Positions 25,138 to 38,432 of a stretch of 64,000 bases of DNA are shown in pieces. This stretch comes from Sphingomonas sp. (lineage in GTDB: Bacteria > Pseudomonadota > Alphaproteobacteria > Sphingomonadales > Sphingomonadaceae): the NCBI RefSeq assembly GCF_024508665.1, contig NZ_JANINP010000006.1, positions 62,001 through 126,000 of the forward strand, given 5' to 3'. The notes beneath the pieces are model-generated. The model was not told the origin of the DNA. It saw only the letters and a program-made list of their open reading frames with translations, and did no database searches. A program made the translations under genes and the position numbers. Position 1 is the stretch's first letter. Each line of letters opens with the position of its first letter.

Positions 25138-25893
25138 TCATCCCACCTTCTCCCCTTGCGCATGCCCGGCCTCGATCCGCTCGACCAGGCCGTCCTTGAA
25201 ATGGACGATGGTCTTGGCGAAGGCGGCCATGTCGGGTTCGTGGGTCACCATCAGCACGGTGATGCCGGCCTGTTTGTTGAGGTCGCTCAGCAATTCCATG
25301 ATCTCGACCGAGCGTTCGCTGTCGAGATTGCCGGTCGGCTCGTCGGCGAGCAGAACGGCGGGCTTGGTGGCGATCGCCCGGGCGATGGCAACGCGTTGTT
25401 GCTGCCCGCCCGACAATTCGCCCGGCGTATGGTCCCACCAGTCCTTCAATCCGACCTGGTCGAGCGCCGCGAGCGCCATCTCTCGCCGCTCGGCCTTGGC
25501 ATCGCCGCGATAGAGCAGGGGCAGCTCGACATTCTCCAATGCCGAGGTGCGGGCGAGCAGGTTGAACCCCTGGAATACGAAGCCAAAATATTTGCGCCGG
25601 AGCAGGGCGCGCTGGTCGCGGTCGAGGCTTTCGACATGATGCCCCATGAAGATGAATTCGCCGGCGCTCGGCACGTCGAGGCAACCGAGGATGTTCATCG
25701 TCGTCGACTTGCCCGAGCCCGATGGCCCCATCACCGCGACGAAATCGCCGGTCGCGATGTCGAGGTCGACGCCCTTCAACGCCTGGAACGCGGTCGCGCC
25801 GGTGCCATAGGTCTTGGTGACGCCGCGCAGCCGGATCAGCGGGTCGGAGATGCCGTCAGCCACCGCGCTGCCCGCCGCCCCCATTGCCGCCAC
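25138..25893 (-). CDS. ABC transporter ATPase (MacB/LolD type)
   Basis: The 251-residue ATPase has Walker A GPSGSGKST near residue 56, the Q-loop FVFQGFNLL, the signature LSGGQQQRVAIARA and Walker B VLLADEPTGNLDS. The group energises MacB/FtsX permeases. The start overlaps the adaptor gene by 38 bp; a start a few codons later (MGAAGS) is also possible. A palindromic repeat separates it from its permease. Confidence 0.92.
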   Translation of the reverse strand: MAAMGAAGSAVADGISDPLIRLRGVTKTYGTGATAFQALKGVDLDIATGDFVAVMGPSGSGKSTTMNILGCLDVPSAGEFIFMGHHVESLDRDQRALLRRKYFGFVFQGFNLLARTSALENVELPLLYRGDAKAERREMALAALDQVGLKDWWDHTPGELSGGQQQRVAIARAIATKPAVLLADEPTGNLDSERSVEIMELLSDLNKQAGITVLMVTHEPDMAAFAKTIVHFKDGLVERIEAGHAQGEKVG

Positions 25894-27271
25894 CGCCAGC
25901 GCCGCCCGCGCCCGAGCGCCGCCGGCTACCGCCCGCGCTGTTGCCGCCCGATCCGGCGAGCTGACCGGTCACGACCTGCATTCCCGGCTGCAGATCGCCG
26001 CCGGTGATCTCGGTCATCGTGCCGTCGCTGTCGCCCGTCGTGACCGATATCGCCTTCAGGCTGCCGTCGGCCTGTTTGACGTAGACGGTCTGCTTGGAGC
26101 CGCGTTCGAGCGGCGCCGCGCTGTCGCCACCGCCGCCACGCCGCCGCATCCGGGGAGTCAGCGCGCCGGCGATTCCGCCGCTCGCCTGCGCCGCGGGCGC
26201 GCCCGTCGCCTGCGGCTTGAAGCGCAAGGCGGCATTGGGGACGAGAAGGACGTTCTTCTTTTCCATCGTGACGATATCGGCGGTCGCCGTCATGCCCGGA
26301 CGCAATTGGAAATCCGCGTTCTGCACCGCCAATTCGGCGGCATAGGACACGACCTGCCCCGCGGAGCTCGATGTCGTCGAGCTGCTGGAGGTGGAGGTTT
26401 GCGCCGACAGGTTGGAGCCGACATCGACGCGCGTGATCGTCGCGGGGAAAGTCTTGCCGGGAAAGGCATCGACCGTGAAGGTCGCGCGCTGGCCCTGTTT
26501 GACGCTGCCGACATCGGCCTCGTCGATCGCCACTTCCAGCTTCATCTGGCTGAGATCCTCGGCGATGACGAACAGGGTCGGGGTGTTGAAGCTCGCCGCG
26601 ACGGTCTGGCCCGGCTCGATCTGACGCGCGAGGACGACGCCGTTGACCGGCGAGCGGATGATCGTCTTGGTCAGCTGGGTCTGGTTCGACGACAAGGTGG
26701 CCTGGGCGGCGATGACATTGGCTTGCGCCGCCTTGAGGTTGGCGACGGCGCGATCACGGTCGGCGATCGCCTGGTCCATCTCGGTCTTGGCCGGGACGCG
26801 GCCGCCCGACAGACGGCTGACTTCCTGGAACCGCGCCAGCGTCGCATTCGCCTGGGCAAGCGTCGCCTTGTTTTGCCCGACCGTCGCCACCGCGGCATCG
26901 AGCGCGGCCTTGGACTGGTTGACCGTATCCTGGAAGCGGCTGGGATCGATGATCGCGAGCGGCTGGCCCTGCGCGACGCGGTCGTTGACGTCGACCACGA
27001 CCTTGGTCACCAGCCCCGACAATTCGGAGCCGACATCGACCTGATTGGTCGGGGCGAGCTTGCCCGTCGCCGACACGGTGACGGTCAGATTGCCCTTTTG
27101 CGCCTGTTCAGTGGCATAGCCCGACGTCTCGGCGCCGCCGAACAGCCGCATCAGCAGCAGGATGAGCAGGACGACGCCGATCGCGATCCCCGCCCATATG
27201 GCATAGCGCCTGAATTTGGACGGCGGTCGTCCGCCGAGGAATTCGTCGAGTTCGGCCTGGTTCGTCGCCAT
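25856..27271 (-). CDS. Periplasmic adaptor subunit (MacA-like membrane fusion protein)
   Basis: The 471-residue protein has one N-terminal membrane helix (IWAGIAIGVVLLILLLM) and then the membrane-fusion layout. This comprises a lipoyl half-motif (SELSGLVTKVVVDVNDRV), a long alpha-hairpin (~residues 105-190), the second lipoyl half (SPVNGVVLARQIEPGQTV) and beta-barrel regions. The last ~30 residues are Gly/Ser/Arg-rich low complexity. It links the inner-membrane ABC pump to the outer-membrane factor encoded 4 bp upstream. I started it at ATG 27271. Confidence 0.9.
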   Translation of the reverse strand: MATNQAELDEFLGGRPPSKFRRYAIWAGIAIGVVLLILLLMRLFGGAETSGYATEQAQKGNLTVTVSATGKLAPTNQVDVGSELSGLVTKVVVDVNDRVAQGQPLAIIDPSRFQDTVNQSKAALDAAVATVGQNKATLAQANATLARFQEVSRLSGGRVPAKTEMDQAIADRDRAVANLKAAQANVIAAQATLSSNQTQLTKTIIRSPVNGVVLARQIEPGQTVAASFNTPTLFVIAEDLSQMKLEVAIDEADVGSVKQGQRATFTVDAFPGKTFPATITRVDVGSNLSAQTSTSSSSTTSSSAGQVVSYAAELAVQNADFQLRPGMTATADIVTMEKKNVLLVPNAALRFKPQATGAPAAQASGGIAGALTPRMRRRGGGGDSAAPLERGSKQTVYVKQADGSLKAISVTTGDSDGTMTEITGGDLQPGMQVVTGQLAGSGGNSAGGSRRRSGAGGAGGGGNGGGGQRGG

Positions 27272-27275
27272 GTTC

Positions 27276-28679
27276 TTATCCCTGCGGGAGTTCGGGCGGC
27301 TTGGTGGCATCCCACCCGCCGCCGAGCGCGAGGTAGAGCGCGACCATCGCCTGCGCCTGGTCGCCGCGCGCGCCGTTCAAGCCGTTCTGCGCGGACAGCA
27401 ACGCCGCCTCGCTATTGTTGAGGGTGGTGATGTCGGTCAGCCCGGCGCGATACTGGCTGCGCGCGAGGATCGCCGCGGCGTTCGACGCATCGAGCGCGAC
27501 CGCGAACTCGCGCTGGCGCTGCTTCGCCGCCTGGAGCGCCTGGAGCGCGTTTTCGACGTCCTCCAGGCTGGTCAGCACGGTCGATTTGTAGGAGGCGAGA
27601 GCGCCCTCCGCCGCCGCTTCCTGCGATCGCACCCGGCTGCGCGTGCGGCCGCCGTCGAAGATCAACTGGGTGAGCCCCGCGAACAGGCTGCCGGTGATGA
27701 CATTGGCGATGCTGCCGAGCGCCGAGGCCGAAGTGCCGATATTGCCGGTAATGTTGAGCGCCGGATAGAGCGCCGCCTTCTCCACGCCGATCTGCGCGGT
27801 CGAGGCGGCCAGGGTGCGTTCGGCGGCGCGGACGTCGGGGCGCTGGCGCAAGATGTCGCCGGGGATACCGGTCGGAATGTCGGCCGGGCCCATGGGGATC
27901 GGCTGCACCGCCTCCAGCTCGGCCTTGAGCGCGCCCGGCGCCTGGCCGGTCAAGACGCCCAGCCGGTTCACCGCGGCGGCATAATTCTGTTCGATCGTCG
28001 GGATCTGCGCGGCGGTCTGGGCGCGTTGCGCGCGGGCCTGTTCCTGGTCGAGGCTCGACACCAAACCCGCCTGGACGCGGAAACCGGCAATCTCCAGATT
28101 GTCGTCCTGGATCGCCAGGCTGTCGCGCGCGATCTTGAGCGCGGCCTGATATTGGCGGGCCAGGATATAGTTGCGCGCGGCTTCGGCGGCGATCGAGGTC
28201 TGGACGGTGGCGAGATCGTAGCCCGAGGCCTGCTCGGTCGCCTTCGCTGCCTCGATCGAGCGGCGCGTGCCGCCGAAGATGTCGGCCTGGTAGCTGGCGT
28301 CGGCGCCGATCGAGAAATTGTCGCGCGGGCCGACCGAATCGAGCAGGCTGCGGCTATAGCCGGCCGATCCGCTGACCGTCGGCAACAGCGACGCGCGCGC
28401 CTGAACCAGTCCTTCGCGCGCCTGTTTCAGCCGCGCCACCGCCTGGGCGATGTCGAGATTGCCGCGGCGCGCGCGGTCGATGATGCTGGTCAGCTCGGTG
28501 TCGCCGAACGACGTCCACCAGGTCGAGATGTCGGGCAGTGCTCCGGTCGACGCGGGCCCGGAATAGGCGTCGGGCACGCCGAGCGAGGCGCTCGCCGGCG
28601 GCTTGTAGTTCGGCCCCACCATGCACGCCTGAAGCGGCAGCGCGACGGCGAGCATCATGGCGATACGCGACCGTTTCAT
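27276..28679 (-). CDS. Outer-membrane efflux lipoprotein (NodT/TolC family)
   Basis: The 467-residue protein begins with a signal and lipobox (LPLQAC) followed by MVGPNYKPP, typical of NodT-type outer-membrane factors. Two repeats of long helical and beta segments follow (WWTSFGDTELTSIIDRA and GIPGDILRQRPDVRAAE are family landmarks). It forms the trimeric outer-membrane channel for the MacA-like adaptor and the ABC pump. An ATG four codons upstream is possible. It is the first gene of the exporter operon. Confidence 0.92.
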   Translation of the reverse strand: MKRSRIAMMLAVALPLQACMVGPNYKPPASASLGVPDAYSGPASTGALPDISTWWTSFGDTELTSIIDRARRGNLDIAQAVARLKQAREGLVQARASLLPTVSGSAGYSRSLLDSVGPRDNFSIGADASYQADIFGGTRRSIEAAKATEQASGYDLATVQTSIAAEAARNYILARQYQAALKIARDSLAIQDDNLEIAGFRVQAGLVSSLDQEQARAQRAQTAAQIPTIEQNYAAAVNRLGVLTGQAPGALKAELEAVQPIPMGPADIPTGIPGDILRQRPDVRAAERTLAASTAQIGVEKAALYPALNITGNIGTSASALGSIANVITGSLFAGLTQLIFDGGRTRSRVRSQEAAAEGALASYKSTVLTSLEDVENALQALQAAKQRQREFAVALDASNAAAILARSQYRAGLTDITTLNNSEAALLSAQNGLNGARGDQAQAMVALYLALGGGWDATKPPELPQG

Positions 28680-28781
28680 TCCGGAAAGCATGGCGACCGG
28701 TAGGACAGAGGTCCATCCCGAATATGTCGTATTTTGTCGCAATCGGGCCGGTTCGGTTCATGTTTCCCGCGACGGGAGGGG

Positions 28782-30952
<2,171 letters not shown>

Positions 30953-30953
<1 letters not shown>

Positions 30954-31189
30954 TATTGCTTGCCCCAGTTCCGGAAAGTCAGCCATGCGAGCACCGCCCA
31001 GGCGGCGATTGCGGCGAAGATTTGGATCGTTACCCGGCGATGGGCACTTTCCTCGCAGGCCGGCGAGCTGACGAGATCGGCGCAGTCGAAGCTCGCCATC
31101 GACCAGACGTACCAATTCGCGAAGAGCCACCAGACGAGCAGCAAGGTCGCGAGCACGAAGCCGGCGATAGCGATCCGGCGCCTGCTCAC
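30953..31189 (-). CDS. Small two-span membrane protein between bioB and pccA
   Basis: The 78-residue product begins at a GTG that overlaps the bioB stop (GTGA), and its stop overlaps the pccA start (TAATG), so translation is coupled on both sides. Two hydrophobic helices ([19 protein letters not shown] and [18 protein letters not shown]) flank a loop with two cysteines ([12 protein letters not shown]). I know no function. Its tight coupling suggests it is expressed with the carboxylase. Confidence 0.8.
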
Positions 31190-32178
31190 TCCGCAGCTTC
31201 CATCACGCTGCGTTGTTCCGCCGCCATCGGCGCCAGGCCCAGCTTCGCGAACAGCGCCGCATCCTTGTCCTCGCCGGCATTGCCGGTGGTCAGCAGCTTC
31301 TCGCCGGTAAAGATCGAATTGGCACCCGCCAGAAAGCACAACGCCTGCGCCGCTTCCGACATGCTCTCGCGCCCGGCGGACAACCGCACCATGCTGCCGG
31401 GCATCGTGATCCGCGCGACCGCGACGGTCCGGACGAATTCGATATCGTCGATCTTGGCGAGCGGCGTGTCGGCCAGCATGTCGCCGAGCACGGTGCCCTT
31501 GACCGGCACCAACGCATTGATCGGCACGCTCTCGGGATGGACCGGCAGGCTGGCCAGCGCATGGATGAAGCCGACGCGGTCGGCACGCGTCTCGCCCATG
31601 CCGACGATGCCGCCGCAGCAGACGTTGATCCCGGCGCTCCGCACATTCTCCAGCGTCTCGATCCGGTCCTCGAAGCTGCGCGTCGAGATGACGTTGGCGT
31701 AATTCTCCGGCGAGGTGTCGATATTGTGGTTGTAATAATCGAGCCCGGCCTCGCCCAGCGCGCGCGCCTGGTCGGGCGTCAGCATGCCGAGCGTCATGCA
31801 GGTCTCCATCCCCATGTCGCGCACGCCCTTCACCATCTGGACCAGCGCGGGGATGTCCTTGTCCTTGGGATTGCGCCACGCCGCGCCCATGCAGAAGCGC
31901 GACGAGCCATTGTCCTTGGCCTGCGCAGCGGCCTGCAGCACCGCGCGGACGTCCATCAGCTTGGTCGCCTTGAGGCCGGTCTCGTGGCTCGAGGATTGCG
32001 AGCAATAGCCGCAATCTTCCGGGCATCCGCCGGTCTTGATCGACAGCAGCGTCGACAGCTGCACCTCGTTCGCCGCGTGATGCGCGCGATGCACCTCGGC
32101 CGCGCGGAACACGAGCTCGGTGAAGGGAAGGTCGAAGAGCGCGGCGATCTCGTCGCGCGTCCAGTCGGAACGGGTCAT
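31186..32178 (-). CDS. bioB: Biotin synthase
   Basis: The 330-residue radical-SAM enzyme has the CxxxCxxC cluster motif as Cys52, Cys56 and Cys59 in [13 protein letters not shown]. It also shows [18 protein letters not shown] and [13 protein letters not shown], all typical of BioB. It inserts sulfur into dethiobiotin. Other biotin genes are absent, and its place in the propionyl-CoA operon suggests it supplies biotin for PccA. The start overlaps the preceding gene (ATGA) and the stop overlaps the next (GTGA). Confidence 0.96.
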   Translation of the reverse strand: MTRSDWTRDEIAALFDLPFTELVFRAAEVHRAHHAANEVQLSTLLSIKTGGCPEDCGYCSQSSSHETGLKATKLMDVRAVLQAAAQAKDNGSSRFCMGAAWRNPKDKDIPALVQMVKGVRDMGMETCMTLGMLTPDQARALGEAGLDYYNHNIDTSPENYANVISTRSFEDRIETLENVRSAGINVCCGGIVGMGETRADRVGFIHALASLPVHPESVPINALVPVKGTVLGDMLADTPLAKIDDIEFVRTVAVARITMPGSMVRLSAGRESMSEAAQALCFLAGANSIFTGEKLLTTGNAGEDKDAALFAKLGLAPMAAEQRSVMEAAE

Positions 32179-32518
32179 GCCTGAAGGGTCCGGGAAAAGA
32201 GGTAGATGAACATGCCGACCCCGACCGAAAGCAGGATGGGGGCAGCGATACGGCAGAAGTCGATGCTCTTGCCGAGGGGCTGGCGGCGGTAGCGCGTGCG
32301 GACGATCTCGCCCGCGCCGGTAAAGGACAACAGGGCCGCGCTGCCCAGGACGACGAGCACGGCGATGATCGCCGCGCGGGGCAGATCCTTGGCATTCTGC
32401 ACCAGCGCCAGCACGCCGCCGAGCGACACGATGCACAGCGAGGTGAGGTGCTTGAAATAGTCGTAGAGCAGGGTTTCGGCGTCTTGCGCCGCCTCGACCA
32501 GTTCCTCCTCGATCTCGG

Positions 32519-32522
<4 letters not shown>
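32175..32522 (-). CDS. Membrane protein of unknown function between mutA and bioB
   Basis: The 115-residue product has an acidic N-terminal helix ([16 protein letters not shown]) and three likely membrane helices ([45 protein letters not shown]). Both ends overlap neighbours by four bases (ATGA), so it is translated as part of the operon. No family is recognised. Confidence 0.82.
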
Positions 32523-34804
<2,282 letters not shown>

Positions 34805-34841
34805 GATCGTATCCGGCCCCCGAAAGGGCGCTCCTTCCGTC

Positions 34842-35636
34842 TCAGGCGCCCTTGAACGCGGGCTTGCGCTTCTGGAGGAAGGCCATGCCGCCCTCCATCG
34901 AATCGTGGGTGGCGCGCGCGGCGCGCTGGTTGTCCGCCTCGCGCTGCATCGCCGCGGCGTAATCGCCTTCGAGCGCGTCGTGCAGCTGGCGGCGCATCAG
35001 GCCGAGCGCAACGGTCGGCCCGGCGGCGAGCCGCTCGGTCAGCGCCAGCGCCTCGGCATCGAGCGCATCGTCGGCGACCGCTTTGTAGATCATGCCCCAA
35101 TCGACCGCCTTGGCGGCGGGAACGCGTTCGCCGAGCATCATCATCTCGGTCGCGCGCGGCCGGCCGATCAGCCGCGTCAGCATCCAGCTTGCCCCGCCAT
35201 CGGGCACCAGGCCGATATTGACGAAGGCCTGGAGGAAATAGGCGGTGTCCGAGGCGACGCAGAAATCGGCGGCGAGCGCGAGGCTGCAGCCGATCCCGGC
35301 GGCGGGGCCGCGCACCGCGCTCACTACCGGCACCGACAGATCGGCGATCGCGGCGAGCGTCGGATTGTAGCTGCCGGTCAGCGCGTCATAGGTCGCCTGG
35401 CCCGGATCGAGCCCGCGATCGGCCGCGGTCAGCGCGCCGCCGCCGACATCGGCACCCGAACAGAACGCCCTCCCCGCCCCGGTGATCAGCACCGCGCGCG
35501 CGCCGCCGAGATCGGCCAGCGCCTCGCGGATCTCGACGAACATCGCCGGCGGCGCGGCATTGAGGCGGTCGGGACGGTTGAGCGTGACGACCAGCACGTC
35601 GCCTTTGCGTTCGGTCAGGATGTGTTCGTAGGCCAT
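34842..35636 (-). CDS. Enoyl-CoA hydratase/isomerase family protein
   Basis: The 264-residue crotonase-fold protein has an oxyanion-hole region [13 protein letters not shown] and a second region [16 protein letters not shown] PaaG-like 2-(1,2-epoxy)acyl isomerase or a general enoyl-CoA hydratase would both fit. In this operon it could help degrade branched or odd-chain acyl-CoAs to propionyl-CoA, but the substrate is not readable. The ATG at 35636 was chosen because the frame upstream runs through a palindromic repeat. It lies about 40 bp upstream of mutA. Confidence 0.9.
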   Translation of the reverse strand: MAYEHILTERKGDVLVVTLNRPDRLNAAPPAMFVEIREALADLGGARAVLITGAGRAFCSGADVGGGALTAADRGLDPGQATYDALTGSYNPTLAAIADLSVPVVSAVRGPAAGIGCSLALAADFCVASDTAYFLQAFVNIGLVPDGGASWMLTRLIGRPRATEMMMLGERVPAAKAVDWGMIYKAVADDALDAEALALTERLAAGPTVALGLMRRQLHDALEGDYAAAMQREADNQRAARATHDSMEGGMAFLQKRKPAFKGA

Positions 35637-35642
35637 TCGGTT

Positions 35643-35835
35643 CCCCTCAACCCACCCTCTCCCCTTGCGGGAGAGGGATACGGAGACTTGGCCACGCGGT
35701 GGCCTAGTCGCAGTTGGGAGAGGGTGCGAAGCTGAAAGCTTCGCGCGGTCGCTGGGCGACCGCTCACCCTCTCCAAGTTCCGCTAGCGAGCAAGCTCGCA
35801 AGCTCCACTATCCTCTCCCGTCGAGGGAGAGGATG
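35643..35835. repeat. Composite palindromic repeat between mce and enoyl-CoA hydratase genes
   Basis: The region holds a series of stem-loops: CCCTCTCCCCTTGCGGGAGAGGG, GGCCACGCGGTGGCC, GCGAAGCTGAAAGCTTCGC, CGGTCGCTGGGCGACCG, GCGAGCAAGCTCGC and CCTCTCCCGTCGAGGGAGAGG. Outer CCCTCTCC and GGAGAGG arms also pair. It is related to the AAGAAGACCCTCACCC family but lacks the terminal 16-mer. It interrupts the operon without a gene. Confidence 0.85.
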
Positions 35836-35841
35836 TCGGTA

Positions 35842-36261
35842 TCAATGCCCCTCCTTGGGCGTCTCCATGATCTCGGTCAGCACCCCGCCCATATCCCTGG
35901 GATGGACGAAGAAGATCGGCGTGCCATGCGCGCCGATCCGCGGCTCGCCGAGCACCCGCGCGCCTTTCGCCTCGAACCAGGCCTTGGCCTCGTGGATATC
36001 GGGCACTTCGTAGCAGAGATGATGCTGGCCGCCGGCCGGGTTCTTGTCGAGAAAGGCGCGGATCGGCGAGGTGTCGCCCAGCGGCTCGATCAGTTCGATC
36101 TGGGTGTTGGGCGTATCGACGAAACACACTTTCACGCCCTGCGCCGGCAGATCGAACGGGTCGTGGATCACGGTCGCCCCCATCACGTCGCGCCAATAGG
36201 GAATGGCGTCGGCGATCGAGGAGGTCGCGACCCCGACATGGTTGAGGCGGCCGAGCTTCAC
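35842..36261 (-). CDS. mce: Methylmalonyl-CoA epimerase
   Basis: The 139-residue glyoxalase-fold protein starts at a GTG (KLGRLNHVGVATSS). It has the metal ligands expected of the family: His in LNHVGVA, Gln/Glu in NTQIELIEP, His in GQHHLCYEV and Glu near LTEIMETP. It interconverts the R and S forms of methylmalonyl-CoA, linking PccAB to MutA. The start overlaps the preceding gene (GTGA). Confidence 0.94.
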   Translation of the reverse strand: MKLGRLNHVGVATSSIADAIPYWRDVMGATVIHDPFDLPAQGVKVCFVDTPNTQIELIEPLGDTSPIRAFLDKNPAGGQHHLCYEVPDIHEAKAWFEAKGARVLGEPRIGAHGTPIFFVHPRDMGGVLTEIMETPKEGH

Positions 36262-36785
36262 TGATCCGCCTTCTTGTCGTCCTTGGGCTCGGGCGCGCGA
36301 ACCGGCGGCTGACCGAGCGTATAGCCGCACGCCGCCAGCACCGCGGTGATCGGCTGCGCGCTGGCAGGTCCGGTGAAAGTCGCGTCGACCGGCTCGCCGG
36401 TCGTCGTCGTGGTATGGACCTTGATCGTCTTGGCCGCGGCCAAGGCGGTGGTCAGCGTGGTCACCGCGACGTCATCGCGCTGAAAAGCGCCCTGGGGCAC
36501 GAATTCCCAATTGTCGATCATCGGCGTGTTGGCGTCGAAGGTCAGCGACACCGGACGCGCCGGCGGCCCGCCGAGCGGCGTGCGGCTGAACAGCTGGACC
36601 GACACGACCTTGGCCTTGCCGGAATCGCAGCGCACGACGAGCTTGGCATTGCCGTCGGCCGAGGACGCGCCGGTCACCGTCGTGGTGATACTGGGGTCGC
36701 TGCTCGGGCGCGGGGTCACCGTCCACGGCGCGGGCGCCGCCGGAGCCGGAGCGGCCTGGAGCAGGAGGGCGAGGATGGAGATCAT
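36258..36785 (-). CDS. Secreted hypothetical protein between pccB and mce
   Basis: The 175-residue product has a short hydrophobic leader (MISILALLLQAAPAPA) and then a Thr/Ala/Pro-rich domain with many beta-prone stretches and two cysteines (VVRCDS, LAACGY). The C-terminal tail is charged (EPKDDKKADQ). Export is likely but not certain because the signal is short. It overlaps mce by four bases and follows pccB by 16 bp, so it is part of the operon. I recognise no function. Confidence 0.8.
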   Translation of the reverse strand: MISILALLLQAAPAPAAPAPWTVTPRPSSDPSITTTVTGASSADGNAKLVVRCDSGKAKVVSVQLFSRTPLGGPPARPVSLTFDANTPMIDNWEFVPQGAFQRDDVAVTTLTTALAAAKTIKVHTTTTTGEPVDATFTGPASAQPITAVLAACGYTLGQPPVRAPEPKDDKKADQ

Positions 36786-36801
36786 GAGGGGCGGCCTTTC
36801 G

Positions 36802-38328
36802 TCAAAGCGGAATGTTGTCGTGCTTCTTCCACGGATTCTCGAGGCTCTTGTTGCGCAATTTGCGCAAGCCCAAAGCGATGCGCCGACGCGTCGAGTGCGG
36901 CTGGATCACTTCGTCGATGAACCCCTTGGCCGCCGCGACGAACGGGTTGGCGAAGCGCGCCTCATATTCGGCGGTGCGCTCGGCGATCTCCTCCGGCGTC
37001 TTGCCGCGGAAGATGATCTCGACCGCGCCCTTGGCGCCCATCACCGCGATCTCCGCGGTCGGCCAGGCGTAATTGAGGTCGCCGCGCAGATGCTTCGACG
37101 CCATGACGTCATAGGCGCCGCCATAGGCCTTGCGCGTGATGACGGTGATCTTGGGCACGGTCGCCTCGGCATAAGCGAACAGCAATTTGGCGCCGTGCTT
37201 GATGATGCCGTTATGCTCCTGCGCGGTGCCGGGCAGGAAGCCCGGCACGTCGACGAAAGTGATGATCGGAATCTCGAACGCGTCGCAGAAACGGACGAAG
37301 CGCGCCGCCTTTTTCGATGAATTGATGTCGAGCACGCCGGCCAGCACCATCGGCTGGTTGGCGACGATCCCCACCGTCCGCCCCTCGATCCGGCCGAAGC
37401 CGCAGATGATGTTGGCGGCATGCTTGGGCTGGATCTCGAAGAAATCGCCTTCGTCGACGGTCTTCCGGATCAGCTCGTGCATGTCGTAGGGCTGGTTGGC
37501 CGAGGCCGGGATCAAGCTGTCGAGACTGTCCTCGATGCGATCCCACGGGTCCGAGGACGGGCGTTCCGGCACCGGCTCGCGGTTCGATGCCGGGAGGAAA
37601 TCGATGAAATCGCGCGCCGCCAGCAGCGCCTCGATATCATCCTCGAACGCGACGTCGGCGACCGAGGTCTTGGTGGTGTGGGTGATGGCGCCGCCGAGCG
37701 CTTCCTGCGTCACCACTTCGTTGGTCACCGTTTTCACCACGTCGGGGCCGGTGACGAACATGTAGGAGGAATCCTTCACCATGAAGATGAAGTCGGTCAT
37801 CGCCGGCGAATAGACCGCGCCGCCCGCGCAGGGGCCCATGATCAGGCTGAGCTGCGGCACCACGCCCGAGGCGAGCACATTGCGCTGGAACACCTCGGCA
37901 TAACCGCCGAGCGAGGCGACGCCCTCCTGGATGCGGGCGCCGCCCGAATCGTTGAGGCCGATCACCGGCGCGCCGACCTTCATCGCCATGTCCATGATCT
38001 TGCAGATCTTTTGCGCGTGGCGCTCCGACAGCGAGCCACCGAACACGGTGAAGTCCTGGCTGAACACGAACACCAGCCGGCCGTTGATCGTGCCCGATCC
38101 GGTGACCACGCCGTCGCCGGGGATGATCTGGTCCTGCATGCCGAAATCGACGCAATTATGCTCGACATACATGTCGAGCTCCTCGAACGAGCCTTCGTCG
38201 AGCAGCACGTCGAGCCGTTCGCGCGCGGTCAGCTTGCCCTTGGCGTGCTGTGCGGCGATGCGCTTCTCTCCGCCACCCAATCGGGCCGCGGCGCGCTTCT
38301 TCTCGAGTTCGGCGATGGTCGACGACAT
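36802..38328 (-). CDS. pccB: Propionyl-CoA carboxylase beta subunit
   Basis: The 508-residue carboxyltransferase is full length for PccB. It shows [19 protein letters not shown] in the N-terminal crotonase-like half and [20 protein letters not shown] with [11 protein letters not shown] in the second half. It moves the carboxyl group from biotin on PccA to propionyl-CoA. It is the first gene of the operon, reading away from pccR, and pccA is nine genes downstream. Confidence 0.95.
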   Translation of the reverse strand: MSSTIAELEKKRAAARLGGGEKRIAAQHAKGKLTARERLDVLLDEGSFEELDMYVEHNCVDFGMQDQIIPGDGVVTGSGTINGRLVFVFSQDFTVFGGSLSERHAQKICKIMDMAMKVGAPVIGLNDSGGARIQEGVASLGGYAEVFQRNVLASGVVPQLSLIMGPCAGGAVYSPAMTDFIFMVKDSSYMFVTGPDVVKTVTNEVVTQEALGGAITHTTKTSVADVAFEDDIEALLAARDFIDFLPASNREPVPERPSSDPWDRIEDSLDSLIPASANQPYDMHELIRKTVDEGDFFEIQPKHAANIICGFGRIEGRTVGIVANQPMVLAGVLDINSSKKAARFVRFCDAFEIPIITFVDVPGFLPGTAQEHNGIIKHGAKLLFAYAEATVPKITVITRKAYGGAYDVMASKHLRGDLNYAWPTAEIAVMGAKGAVEIIFRGKTPEEIAERTAEYEARFANPFVAAAKGFIDEVIQPHSTRRRIALGLRKLRNKSLENPWKKHDNIPL

Positions 38329-38388
38329 GGAGACTCCTGATACGGACCGGGCTTCTTTCCCCTAGCAGCGCGCCTCCGCAACTGTAAT

Positions 38389-38420
38389 GTTGCAAACTTG
38401 CCGATGCCGGGTTTGCAAAC
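38389..38420. promoter_or_regulatory. Candidate PccR operator: two TTGCAAAC sites
   Basis: TTGCAAAC occurs at 38390-38397 and again at 38413-38420, the second preceded by T to give the full TTTGCAAA. Both point the same way and are 23 bp apart, about two helical turns. They lie in the ~100-bp gap between divergent pccB and pccR. TTTGCAAA is the core bound by PccR/RamB-type regulators, so this is probably the autoregulated operator; binding itself is inferred. Confidence 0.75.
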
Positions 38421-38432
38421 TATTCCCTCGGC

